Assembly (NCBI RefSeq): GCF_000829695.1
Contig: NZ_BBNN01000030.1
Span: 75,904 to 139,903 of the forward strand
From: Streptomyces sp. NBRC 110035
Lineage (GTDB): Bacteria; Actinomycetota; Actinomycetes; Streptomycetales; Streptomycetaceae
Length of the DNA stretch: 64,000 bases
Reading direction: 5' to 3'
Below, in pieces: positions 7,352 to 15,178 of the stretch (positions are counted from its first letter, which is position 1; each line of letters begins with the position of its first letter). Both the position numbers and the translations under genes were made by a program. The notes under the pieces are model-generated. The model did not search any database. It had not been told where the DNA came from and saw nothing but the letters and a program-made list of their open reading frames with translations.

Positions 7352-8800
7352 ATGACCACCTTCGTGGACCGCGTCGAGCTGCATGTCGCCGCGGGTAGCG
7401 GAGGTCACGGCTGTGCCTCCGTCCACCGTGAGAAGTTCAAGCCGCTGGGCGGACCCGACGGCGGGAACGGCGGGCGGGGCGGTGACGTGATCCTCACCGT
7501 CGACCAGTCCGTGACCACGCTGCTCGACTACCACCACTCCCCGCACCGCAAGGCCACCAACGGCAAGCCCGGCGAGGGCGGCAACCGCAGCGGCAAGGAC
7601 GGCCAGGACCTGGTCCTGCCGGTGCCGGACGGGACCGTCGTCCTGGACAAGGCGGGCAACGTGCTCGCCGACCTGGTGGGGCACGGGACCTCGTACATCG
7701 CCGCCCAGGGCGGCCGGGGCGGGCTCGGGAACGCCGCCCTCGCCTCCGCGCGGCGCAAGGCGCCCGGGTTCGCGCTCCTCGGTGAGCCGGGGGACCTGCG
7801 GGACATCGGCCTGGAGCTGAAGACCGTCGCCGACGTGGCGCTGGTCGGTTATCCGAGCGCGGGCAAGTCCTCGCTGATCTCCGTGCTCTCCGCCGCCAAG
7901 CCCAAGATCGCCGACTATCCGTTCACCACCCTCGTGCCCAACCTGGGTGTCGTCACCGCCGGTTCGACCGTCTACACCATCGCCGACGTGCCGGGGCTCA
8001 TCCCGGGCGCCAGCCAGGGCAAGGGCCTCGGGCTCGAGTTCCTGCGGCACGTGGAGCGGTGCAGCGTGCTCGTGCACGTGCTGGACACGGCGACGCTGGA
8101 GTCCGACCGCGACCCCGTCTCCGACCTCGACATCATCGAGGAGGAGCTGCGGCAGTACGGCGGTCTCGACAACCGTCCCCGGGTCGTCGTCCTCAACAAG
8201 ACCGACGTGCCGGACGGCAGGGACCTCGCCGAGATGGTGCGCCCCGATCTGGAGGCACGCGGCTACCGCGTCTTCGCGGTGTCCGCCGTCGCCCACCTCG
8301 GGCTGCGGGAGCTGTCGTTCGCGCTGGCCCAGCTGGTGGCCGAGGCGCGGGCCGCCCGCCCGAAGGAGGAGTCCACACGCATCGTCATCCGGCCGAAGGC
8401 CGTGGACGACGCCGGGTTCACCGTCACCCGCGAGGACGAGGGCCTGTTCCGGGTGCGCGGCGAGAAGCCCGAACGCTGGGTCCGCCAGACCGACTTCAAC
8501 AACGACGAGGCCGTCGGCTACCTCGCCGACCGGCTCAACCGGGTCGGTGTGGAGGCGGCGCTGATGAAGGCCGGCGCCCGGTCCGGCGACGGTGTCGCCA
8601 TCGGTCCCGAGGACAACGCGGTCGTCTTCGACTGGGAGCCGACGGTGACCGCCGGTGCGGAGATGCTCGGCCGGCGCGGCGAGGACCACCGTTTCGAGGA
8701 GCCCCGCCCGGCCGCCCAGCGCCGCCGCGACCGGCAGGCCGAACGGGACGAGGCCGAGCAGGCGTACGACGACTTCGACCCGTTCCGCGACAAGTCGTAG
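7352..8800 (+). CDS. obg: Obg/CgtA GTPase
   Basis: A 482-aa essential GTPase of ribosome assembly and, in Streptomyces, of the onset of aerial growth. In order: the Gly-rich Obg fold (GGPDGGNGGRGGDV, GKDGQDLVLPVPDGTVV), the G domain with G1 GYPSAGKSS at residues 166-174, DVPGLIPGA as G3 and NKTDVPDG as G4, then the C-terminal OCT domain and an acidic tail. The ATG at 7352 follows TCTGGAGGCACCCAC, a good ribosome site. The short leader contains ACGTACGTACGTAC, and a terminator upstream implies its own promoter. Confidence 0.97.
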   Translation: MTTFVDRVELHVAAGSGGHGCASVHREKFKPLGGPDGGNGGRGGDVILTVDQSVTTLLDYHHSPHRKATNGKPGEGGNRSGKDGQDLVLPVPDGTVVLDKAGNVLADLVGHGTSYIAAQGGRGGLGNAALASARRKAPGFALLGEPGDLRDIGLELKTVADVALVGYPSAGKSSLISVLSAAKPKIADYPFTTLVPNLGVVTAGSTVYTIADVPGLIPGASQGKGLGLEFLRHVERCSVLVHVLDTATLESDRDPVSDLDIIEEELRQYGGLDNRPRVVVLNKTDVPDGRDLAEMVRPDLEARGYRVFAVSAVAHLGLRELSFALAQLVAEARAARPKEESTRIVIRPKAVDDAGFTVTREDEGLFRVRGEKPERWVRQTDFNNDEAVGYLADRLNRVGVEAALMKAGARSGDGVAIGPEDNAVVFDWEPTVTAGAEMLGRRGEDHRFEEPRPAAQRRRDRQAERDEAEQAYDDFDPFRDKS

Positions 8801-8879
8801 GGTCCGCAGGGCCGGCAGGGGACAAGGGGCCGCTCCGGCGGCGGGATTCCCGGCCGTCGCCCGATGCTCACCTCGAGGA

Positions 8880-8920
8880 CCCGCCCGGGCAACGGGACGT
8901 TCCCGTGCCGGGGCGGGTTT
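8880..8920 (+). terminator. obg terminator
   Basis: CCCGCCC (8880-8886) pairs with GGGCGGG (8911-8917), enclosing a second stem in which ACGGGA pairs with TTCCCGT. TTT plus a pyrimidine-rich tail follows. Confidence 0.7.
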
Positions 8921-9032
8921 CCTCTTGTCCGTCTGCTTGTCATGCACGTGCCCTTCCGGGTTCAGTGCGCGGACCATCCGGAGCGAGGGCTTCCCAGCGT
9001 CCAAGACGCATGCGAGGCAGGGGAGTCCGCTC

Positions 9033-9487
9033 ATGTCCGGAGCAGTACCGCCCGACCGCCGCCGTGTTCTGACCGCCGGCGCCGCCGTGCTCGGCGCCAC
9101 AGCCTTCACCCAGCTGCGGCTGCCGGCCACCGCTCGCGCGGCGGAGCGGAAACCGTTGCCAGACGGGGTGTTCAGCCTGGGAGTCGCCTCCGGTGACCCT
9201 CCCCCACTGCCTTGAAGGCGTGGGGCCCCCATCCCGACGGCATCGTGCTGTGGACCCGGCTGGCCCCCGCCCCCCTGAACGGTGGCGGCATGCCGGACCG
9301 CGCGGTCCCCGTCGAGCGGCGGATCGCCCAGGACCCCCGGTTCAGGTGGATCGTCCGCCGGGGCACGGCAGAGGCCCGGCCCGCCCATGGGCACAGCGTC
9401 CACGTCGACGTACGCGGGCTGCGCCCGGACACCCGGTACTGGTACCGCTTCCGTGCCGACGGACAGCTCTCCCGCACCGGCAGCCCA
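9033..9487 (+). pseudogene. phoD-type alkaline phosphatase, disrupted and truncated
   Basis: The first 57 codons from ATG 9033 encode a Tat signal (RRRVLTAGAAVLGATAF) and the start of a PhoD phosphodiesterase/phosphatase ending GVFSLGVASGDP. They then run into a stop at 9212-9214. In another frame from about 9230 the family sequence resumes exactly where expected: HPDGIVLWTRLAP, then DTRYWYRFRADG of the Fn3-like N-domain. Similarity ends near 9487, so the metallophosphatase domain is gone. The frame is broken by a ~29-nt hairpin-forming insertion (9200-9229). The remnant cannot encode an active enzyme. Confidence 0.85.
9200..9229. repeat. Small hairpin insertion inside phoD
   Basis: Removing about 29 nt here restores the PhoD sequence SGDP-HPDGIVLW. 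The inserted bases form a near-perfect hairpin: GCCTT-G-AAGGC (9209-9219) extended by CCCCAC (9202-9207) with GTGGGG (9220-9225), one T bulged, flanked by CCC/GGGCCCC runs. It resembles the short GC-rich MITE-like hairpins scattered in Streptomyces genomes, or an excision scar. The element family is not identified. Confidence 0.65.
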
Positions 9488-9503
9488 GCGGGTTCCGGGC
9501 TCC

Positions 9504-9542
9504 TCTCATGGCATCCTCAGCAAGTCTCACGGCATCCTCAGC
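9504..9542 (+). repeat. 18-nt direct repeat at the phoD relic / sulfotransferase junction
   Basis: TCTCATGGCATCCTCAGC (9504) and TCTCACGGCATCCTCAGC (9525) are tandem, 21 nt apart, with one mismatch. They lie just after the last PhoD-like codons and before the next start codon, so they may mark a deletion junction or a regulatory direct repeat. Confidence 0.6.
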
Positions 9543-9565
9543 GAACTGCCCTACCATGCCTCGAC

Positions 9566-10762
9566 ATGGACACGGAACGTACGCGAGAAGAACACCCGGT
9601 CGTCGGCGCCGCCGTCCCCCCGCTGCCCGCCGGCACCCGCCTGCTGCACATAGGCCCGCACAAGACCGGCACCACCGCCGTCCAGGGCGCGCTGTTCGCC
9701 GCGAAGGAGGAGATGGCGCGGCACGGCGTCGACTTCCCGGCGCACAGCCGGCACCCGATCGAGGCCGTCCTCGCCGCCTGTGCCCGGCCCGCGATGATGG
9801 GGGACACGGCCCCCACCGAGCGCCACTGGCAGCGGCTGCTGGACCAGGTGCGGGCCACCGGGGAGCGCACCTCCGTGATCAGCAGCGAGTTCTTCGCGGA
9901 CGCCGAGGAGGAGACGGCCGTCGCCCGGATCGTCGAGCAGCTCGGCGGCGACCGGGTGCACGTCCTGGTCACCCTGCGTCCCCTGGTGCGGATCATGCCC
10001 TCGCAGTGGCAGCAGTACGTGCAGAACGGGCTGCGCATGGACTACGAGCAGTGGCTGGAGCACATGCTCCGCCGGCCCCCGTACGGCAACCCCACTCCCA
10101 GCTTCTGGCGCCGGCACCGGCACGACCGGCTGGTCGAGCGGTGGGCCGGGGCGACCGGGCCGGACCGGGTGACCGTCGTGGTGGTCGACGACCGCGACCG
10201 GGACGCGCTGATGCGCACCTTCGAGACGCTGCTCGGACTCCCCGAGGGACTGCTCAGGCCGGTTCCGGAGACCGCGAACCGCTCCCTCACCCTCGCCGAG
10301 ACCGAAATGCTGCGGAATCTTAATAAAGAATTCCGCGGCAACGAGCTTCCGGAAGAGCTGTATTCGAGGCTCGTGCGGCACGGCGCCATCGCACATATGA
10401 AGAACTCGTGCAGTCCCACTCCGCAGGACGTGAAGATCCGTACCCCGCAATGGGCCCTGGAGGCCGCCGCCGGGATCGGCGCCGAGGCGGCCGCGCGGAT
10501 CGGAGGCATGGGCGTGCGGGTCCTCGGCGACCTGGAACCGCTGTCCCGCGTACCGGAGTCCGCGGGGCCGGCGGGTGAGCCGCGGCTCGCTCCCGAAGTG
10601 GCCGCGCAGGCCCTGTTCGGGGTGCTGGCCACGGTCGCCGCGACGAACGGCGCCGACGGGGCGAACGGCGCCGGCAAGGGGCGTAGTGTCCACCGGACAC
10701 CGTCGAAGGAACTCGTGAAGGTCCTCGGTCACCGCTGCCTGAAGCGACTGCGCCTGCGCTGA
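9566..10762 (+). CDS. Sulfotransferase-like P-loop protein
   Basis: A 398-aa cytosolic protein. Near the N-terminus RLLHIGPHKTGTTAVQGALF is the PAPS 5'-phosphosulfate loop of sulfotransferases (GxxKTGTT). TSVISSEFFAD and VHVLVTLRPLVRIMPSQWQQYVQNG fit the core helices and the 3'-phosphate-binding Arg/Ser region of the fold. The start is ATG 9566; the frame is open upstream only because it runs through the phoD relic. Bases near 10310-10400 are noticeably AT-richer, a sign of transfer. The gene stands at the head of a teichoic-acid-like cluster, so a sulfated wall polymer or another cell-surface acceptor is a reasonable but unproven guess. Confidence 0.75.
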   Translation: MDTERTREEHPVVGAAVPPLPAGTRLLHIGPHKTGTTAVQGALFAAKEEMARHGVDFPAHSRHPIEAVLAACARPAMMGDTAPTERHWQRLLDQVRATGERTSVISSEFFADAEEETAVARIVEQLGGDRVHVLVTLRPLVRIMPSQWQQYVQNGLRMDYEQWLEHMLRRPPYGNPTPSFWRRHRHDRLVERWAGATGPDRVTVVVVDDRDRDALMRTFETLLGLPEGLLRPVPETANRSLTLAETEMLRNLNKEFRGNELPEELYSRLVRHGAIAHMKNSCSPTPQDVKIRTPQWALEAAAGIGAEAAARIGGMGVRVLGDLEPLSRVPESAGPAGEPRLAPEVAAQALFGVLATVAATNGADGANGAGKGRSVHRTPSKELVKVLGHRCLKRLRLR

Positions 10763-10986
10763 ACGCGCCGGAGGTGTCCCGTCCGTCACGAACGGTGAGG
10801 GCGTGACTCCTGTGGGGTCACTCACAGCAATTCGGGGGGCGTCCCGGAAACCGCAGTCCGGTACCGGGAGCCCCAGGTGAATGACAGGTTGCGTGCACAT
10901 ATGCGGCAGAGGTCGCTCACCTTGCACTGCGGTAACCACAAGTGGGACCATTTCGAAGTTCCCTGTCGCCCCAAGGTAGGTCACTT

Positions 10987-12483
10987 GTGTCCCAGCATGT
11001 AGCCAAGCCCCGTACCACCGCAGTGATCCTGGCCGGTGGCACCGGCCAGCGGGTGGGTCTTTCGATCCCCAAGCAGCTGCTGAAGATCGCCGGCAAGGCA
11101 GTCATCGAGCACACCCTGACCACCTTCGAGAACACCGACTCGATCGACGACATCATCGTGCTGATGGCGCCGGGCTATGTGCCCGACGTCGAGAAGATCG
11201 TCGCCAGGGCCGGCTTCACGAAGGTCACCCGCGTCATCGAGGGCGGCTCGACGCGGAACGAGACCACCGAGCGGGCCATCTCGGCCCTCGGCGAGGGCCT
11301 GGCCGAGGGCGAGGACCGCAACGTCCTCTTCCACGACGCCGTCCGCCCCCTGCTGTCGCAGCGTGTCATCGACGACTGCGTGAGCGCCCTGGAGCGCTAC
11401 CAGGCCGTCGACGTGGCCATCCCGTCCGCCGACACCATCATCGTCACGCGGACGCACGGCGAGGACGGCGAGTTCATCACCGAGATCCCGGACCGCTCCC
11501 GGCTGCGCCGCGGGCAGACCCCGCAGGCGTTCAAGCTGTCCACGATCCGCCGTGCCTACGAGGTCGCCGCCGACGACCCCAACTTCCAGGCCACGGACGA
11601 CTGCTCGGTCGTGCTCAAGTACCTGCCCGACGTGCCGATCCACGTCGTCGCGGGCGACGAGTACAACATGAAGGTCACCCAGCCGGTCGACGTCTTCATC
11701 GCCGACAAGCTGTTCCAGCTCGCCTCCACCGCCACCCCCGAGCAGATGGGGGAGGACGCCTACCGCGAGCTGCTCACCGGCAAGACGGTCGTCGTCTTCG
11801 GCGGTTCGTACGGCATCGGCAAGGACATCTGCGGGCTCGCCGAGTCCTACGGCGCCACCGTGTACGCGCTCGGCCGCTCCACCACCGGCACCCACGTGGA
11901 GAACCCGGAGGAGGTCGACGACGCGCTGTCCAAGGCGTACGCCGAGACCGGCCGCATCGACTACGTCGTCAACACGGCCGGTGTGCTGCGCATCGGGAAG
12001 CTGGCCGAGACCGACAACGCCACCATCGAGGAGGCGCTGAAGGTCAACTACCTGGCACCCGTGCAGATCGCACGGTCGGCGTACAAGTACCTCGCCGAGA
12101 GCAGGGGCCAGCTGCTGCTCTACACCTCCAGCAGCTACACCCGGGGGCGCGCCGAGTACAGCCTCTACTCCTCGACCAAGGCCGCGATGGTCAACCTCAC
12201 CCAGGCCCTGGCCGACGAGTGGGCCGGCGAGGGCGTCCGCGTCAACTGCGTCAACCCGGAGCGCACCGCCACGCCGATGCGGACCAAGGCCTTCGGCCAG
12301 GAGCCGGCGGGCAGCCTGCTGTCCTCCGAGGCGGTGGCCCGTACCTCCCTGGACGTGCTGCTCTCCGAGCTCACCGGCCATGTCATCGACGTGCGCCAGC
12401 AGGACCCGACGGCAGGCGCCGCCCGTGCCAGCGGTTTCGAGCAGGCGCTGGCGTCGGTGCTGGACCGTCAGGACGGCGTGTAA
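10987..12483 (+). CDS. Bifunctional cytidylyltransferase / short-chain dehydrogenase (TarI-TarJ-like)
   Basis: A 498-aa fusion. Residues about 1-235 are an IspD/TarI-type cytidylyltransferase: AVILAGGTGQRVGLSIPKQLL binds CTP, and DAVRPLL and DDCSVVLKY are conserved. Residues about 260-490 are an SDR oxidoreductase: VFGGSYGIGKDICGLAESYGA binds NAD(P), with NTAG, the catalytic pattern SSS..YSLYSSTKAA, and NCVNPERTATPM. By analogy with TarI/TarJ and Bcs1 the product would be CDP-ribitol from ribulose 5-phosphate. The SDR here is not the zinc-alcohol-dehydrogenase type of TarJ, so the second substrate is inferred. GTG 10987 is the start; about 220 nt of upstream leader carries small hairpins only. 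Confidence 0.8.
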   Translation: MSQHVAKPRTTAVILAGGTGQRVGLSIPKQLLKIAGKAVIEHTLTTFENTDSIDDIIVLMAPGYVPDVEKIVARAGFTKVTRVIEGGSTRNETTERAISALGEGLAEGEDRNVLFHDAVRPLLSQRVIDDCVSALERYQAVDVAIPSADTIIVTRTHGEDGEFITEIPDRSRLRRGQTPQAFKLSTIRRAYEVAADDPNFQATDDCSVVLKYLPDVPIHVVAGDEYNMKVTQPVDVFIADKLFQLASTATPEQMGEDAYRELLTGKTVVVFGGSYGIGKDICGLAESYGATVYALGRSTTGTHVENPEEVDDALSKAYAETGRIDYVVNTAGVLRIGKLAETDNATIEEALKVNYLAPVQIARSAYKYLAESRGQLLLYTSSSYTRGRAEYSLYSSTKAAMVNLTQALADEWAGEGVRVNCVNPERTATPMRTKAFGQEPAGSLLSSEAVARTSLDVLLSELTGHVIDVRQQDPTAGAARASGFEQALASVLDRQDGV

Positions 12484-12505
12484 TAATCGACGGCAAATAG
12501 ACTCC

Positions 12506-12591
12506 GGTAATTCAGGCCTCTGCGGCCTCCCGTTCACGCAGTTCCTGCGCGGGTGCTCGCGGGGGCCTGAATCCGTCGCTCACGAATTACC
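12506..12591 (+). promoter_or_regulatory. Leader with two mutually exclusive pairings before the TagF-like gene
   Basis: GGTAATTC (12506-12513) can pair with GAATTACC (12584-12591), while the overlapping ATTCAGGCC (12510-12518) can pair with GGCCTGAAT (12564-12572). The shared ATTC makes these two structures compete. The segment fills the 153-nt gap between the cytidylyltransferase gene and the TTG start of the next gene. The function is unknown. Confidence 0.45.
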
Positions 12592-12636
12592 AACAGGCAC
12601 AAACCGGCACTCACCCTCCAAGAGCAGGTTTCTCCG

Positions 12637-14748
12637 TTGATATCCACCGCTATTCGCGTCGCCCGGGTGGGCAGCGCGGCCGAGCTGGCCGCGGCGGCCC
12701 TCATGGTGCTGGGCTTCCCCTGCCTCATGCTGGCCGCGCTCGTCCCGAGCGTCCCCGCCTTCGCGGCAGCGGCCGCCGTGACGTACCTGGCGGACCACTA
12801 TCTGCACCGCAGGGGCAGCTACCTGGTCAACCGCCTCAGCAAGGTGCGGGCGGGCCTGTCGATCCGCTTCCTGATCCGGCAGCTGCTGCTGATCCTGCTG
12901 CTGGCCCGGTTGTCCCTGGCGGACAACCTGATCTACTACGGGGCGATCGCCTGCTTCATCGCGTTCTACGGCCTCCAGGCCCCGCACGGCGCGCTGACCA
13001 CGCTGATCCGCAACCGCCGGCGCATGCCGGTGGCCACCCGCAACGTGGACCTGGCGTCCCGCGTCCGCATTCCCGACGCGCCGCCGCGCGCGCTGATGAA
13101 CCGCGCCGCGGAGAAGATGCTCCACCTCGACCTGGCGGCGGTCGTCGGCATACTCCTCGCCGCGGCCCTCGACTCGGCCGCCGTCGGGTTCGCCGGCATC
13201 GGCATCACGGTCGCCCTGGGCCTCGGGTACGTGCTGGTCCTGGTGCCCTACGTACGCGGCCGGCGGATACCGCCGAAGGCCGACCAGGTCCTGGCGGCGG
13301 TCGACGACTGGCTGCGCGAGTACCGGCCGCAGACCGTGCTGTACTTCTCCGGCTCCAAGGACTCCGCGTACCAGGTCAACATGTGGCTGGAGACCATGGA
13401 GCAGCTGGACACGCGGCCGCTGGTCGTCCTGCGCGAGCGGGTCATACTGAACAACCTGGCCCCCACCACGGCCCCGGTCGTCTGCGTGCCCGGAGGGGTG
13501 CACCTGATGAACCTGGACCTGTCCACGGTGCGGGTCGCGCTGTACGCGGCGAACGTCGGCAAGAACATCCACCTGCTGCGCGTACCCACCATGAAGCACG
13601 TCTTCATCGGCCACGGCGACAGCGACAAGCTCGCCAGCGTCAACCCGTTCAGCAAGGTCTACGACGAGGTGTGGACGGCCGGCCGCGCGGGCCGCGACCG
13701 CTACGCCATCGCCGACGTCGGCGTCCGTGACGACGACATCGTCGAGGTCGGCCGCCCGCAGCTGGCCCCCATCGGGACCCGGCAGGCCACGGGCTCCGCG
13801 GAGGGACACCGCCCGACGGTTCTGTACGCCCCCACCTGGGAGGGCTGGGACGACAACCCGGGCAACACCTCGCTGCTGCTGGCCGGCGAGAACATCGTGA
13901 AGCGGCTGATCACGGCCGACCCCGCGGTCCGTGTCCTCTACAAGCCGCACCCCTTCACCGGCACCCGCAGCGCGCAGGCCAAGGCCGCCCACGAGCGGAT
14001 CACCGCGCTGATCGAGGAGGCCGCCGCCGAGCGCGCCGCCGACCCCCGTTTCACCGTCGACACGGCGGCACAGGACCGGGCGCGGGGCGAACTGGCCCGT
14101 ATCGAGGCCCGGCTGGCCGAATTGACCGGCTCCGCCCACAAGGGCGACGAGGCCGAGGCCAGCCGCGACGGCGTCATCGACGTGGCCCTGCACGAGGAGA
14201 CCGCCCGGCTGCGCGCCGAGTGGAACACCGCCTACTGGAGCTCCTTCCCCGACTGGGAGCACCGTGTCATCACGGGCGCCGAGCCGCGCCTGTACGACTG
14301 CTTCAACGTGTCCGACGCGATGGTCTCCGACATCTCCAGCGTCGTCTCCGACTTCATCGCCAGCGGCAAGCCGTACGCGGTCACCGACTCGGCCGGGCTG
14401 GGCGTGGAGGAGTTCAAGCGGCAGAACACGGCGGTGCGCGCCGCGGTGATCCTGTCCAACGACGCGGCCGGGCTGGCCGAACTGCTCGAGGCGGTCCGCA
14501 GCCCGGAGGCCGACCCCCTGGCCGGGGAGCGGGGCGAACTCAAGCGCTACCTGCTGGGACCGGACGAGCCGACGTCCATCGACCAGTTCAACGCGGCGGT
14601 CGCACAGCTCGCCCGGAAGGCCGAGACGCGCAACCTCGGCCAGGAGTCCCGTGTCACGGTCGGCGGCCCGGACGTGGAGCCGGCGGACGCGCTGCCCGCA
14701 CAGCCGGCGTCCGTCACCGGCGAGCCGGACGGCACCGGGGTGAACTGA
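12637..14748 (+). CDS. TagF/TarL-like CDP-polyol phosphotransferase (membrane)
   Basis: A 703-aa protein with several hydrophobic segments in the first ~215 residues, then a CDP-glycerol/ribitol polyol-phosphotransferase domain (PF04464 type). Visible signatures are FIGHGDSDK, LYAPTWEGWDD, YKPHPFTG (Tyr435) and SDISSVVSDFIASGKP (from Ser564). It would polymerise or attach polyol-phosphate units of a wall teichoic acid at the membrane. An unusual ~125-residue, charged, probably helical stretch separates the last two motifs. TTG 12637 is the most likely start; the ribosome site (AAGAGCAGG) is weak. It has a paralogue on the opposite strand at 15179-17440. Confidence 0.85.
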   Translation: MISTAIRVARVGSAAELAAAALMVLGFPCLMLAALVPSVPAFAAAAAVTYLADHYLHRRGSYLVNRLSKVRAGLSIRFLIRQLLLILLLARLSLADNLIYYGAIACFIAFYGLQAPHGALTTLIRNRRRMPVATRNVDLASRVRIPDAPPRALMNRAAEKMLHLDLAAVVGILLAAALDSAAVGFAGIGITVALGLGYVLVLVPYVRGRRIPPKADQVLAAVDDWLREYRPQTVLYFSGSKDSAYQVNMWLETMEQLDTRPLVVLRERVILNNLAPTTAPVVCVPGGVHLMNLDLSTVRVALYAANVGKNIHLLRVPTMKHVFIGHGDSDKLASVNPFSKVYDEVWTAGRAGRDRYAIADVGVRDDDIVEVGRPQLAPIGTRQATGSAEGHRPTVLYAPTWEGWDDNPGNTSLLLAGENIVKRLITADPAVRVLYKPHPFTGTRSAQAKAAHERITALIEEAAAERAADPRFTVDTAAQDRARGELARIEARLAELTGSAHKGDEAEASRDGVIDVALHEETARLRAEWNTAYWSSFPDWEHRVITGAEPRLYDCFNVSDAMVSDISSVVSDFIASGKPYAVTDSAGLGVEEFKRQNTAVRAAVILSNDAAGLAELLEAVRSPEADPLAGERGELKRYLLGPDEPTSIDQFNAAVAQLARKAETRNLGQESRVTVGGPDVEPADALPAQPASVTGEPDGTGVN

Positions 14749-14786
14749 CCGGATCCGGACACCCGGACCCCTCTCCGGACACCTGA

Positions 14787-14831
14787 CAGGGCTCGGCCCC
14801 CGAGGAGCAACTCCTCGGGGGCCGAGCCCTG
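14787..14831 (+). terminator. 21-bp perfect hairpin terminator
   Basis: A perfect 21-bp stem (14787-14807 / 14811-14831) with a CAA loop lies 38 nt after the TagF-like gene. It is one of the strongest terminators in the window. Confidence 0.9.
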
Positions 14832-14983
14832 TCGTGTCCGCGACCACCGACAGGTTCTTCCAGCACCGGTGTGGCGTAGGCCACGTGTGGGGTGGGGCGA
14901 GGCAACCCACCATCCCGAACACACGTCTAACAGGCAGAGAATGAGGCGATACAAAGGGAAATATCCCGTAACGAGGGGGAAAC

Positions 14984-15178
14984 GTGACCGTGGCGCAGCC
15001 TGATGTCACCGTGGTCATCGGGGCGTACGAGGCGATGCCGTACCTGGTCGAGTGCCTCGCCTCGGTGGAGGCGCAGACCACCGACCCAAAGCGCGTCGAG
15101 GCCGTCGCCGTCGACGACGGCTCGACGGACGGCACGGGGGAGTACCTGGAGGAGTTCGCGGACCGTGCGCCCATGCGG
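14984..15178 (+). pseudogene. Family 2 glycosyltransferase, N-terminal fragment
   Basis: From GTG 14984, with an intact GAGGGGG ribosome site, about 60 codons encode the start of a GT2 glycosyltransferase: VTVVIGAYEAMPYLVECLASV, then VEAVAVDDGSTDGTGEYL with the nucleotide-sugar-binding Asp pair. Near 15175 this similarity stops and the frame continues only as an antisense shadow of the next gene. The rest of the enzyme is missing, so this is a truncated gene. In related loci GT2 and TagF-like domains occur fused in one protein (family knowledge), so it may be the relic of such a fusion. Confidence 0.8.
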
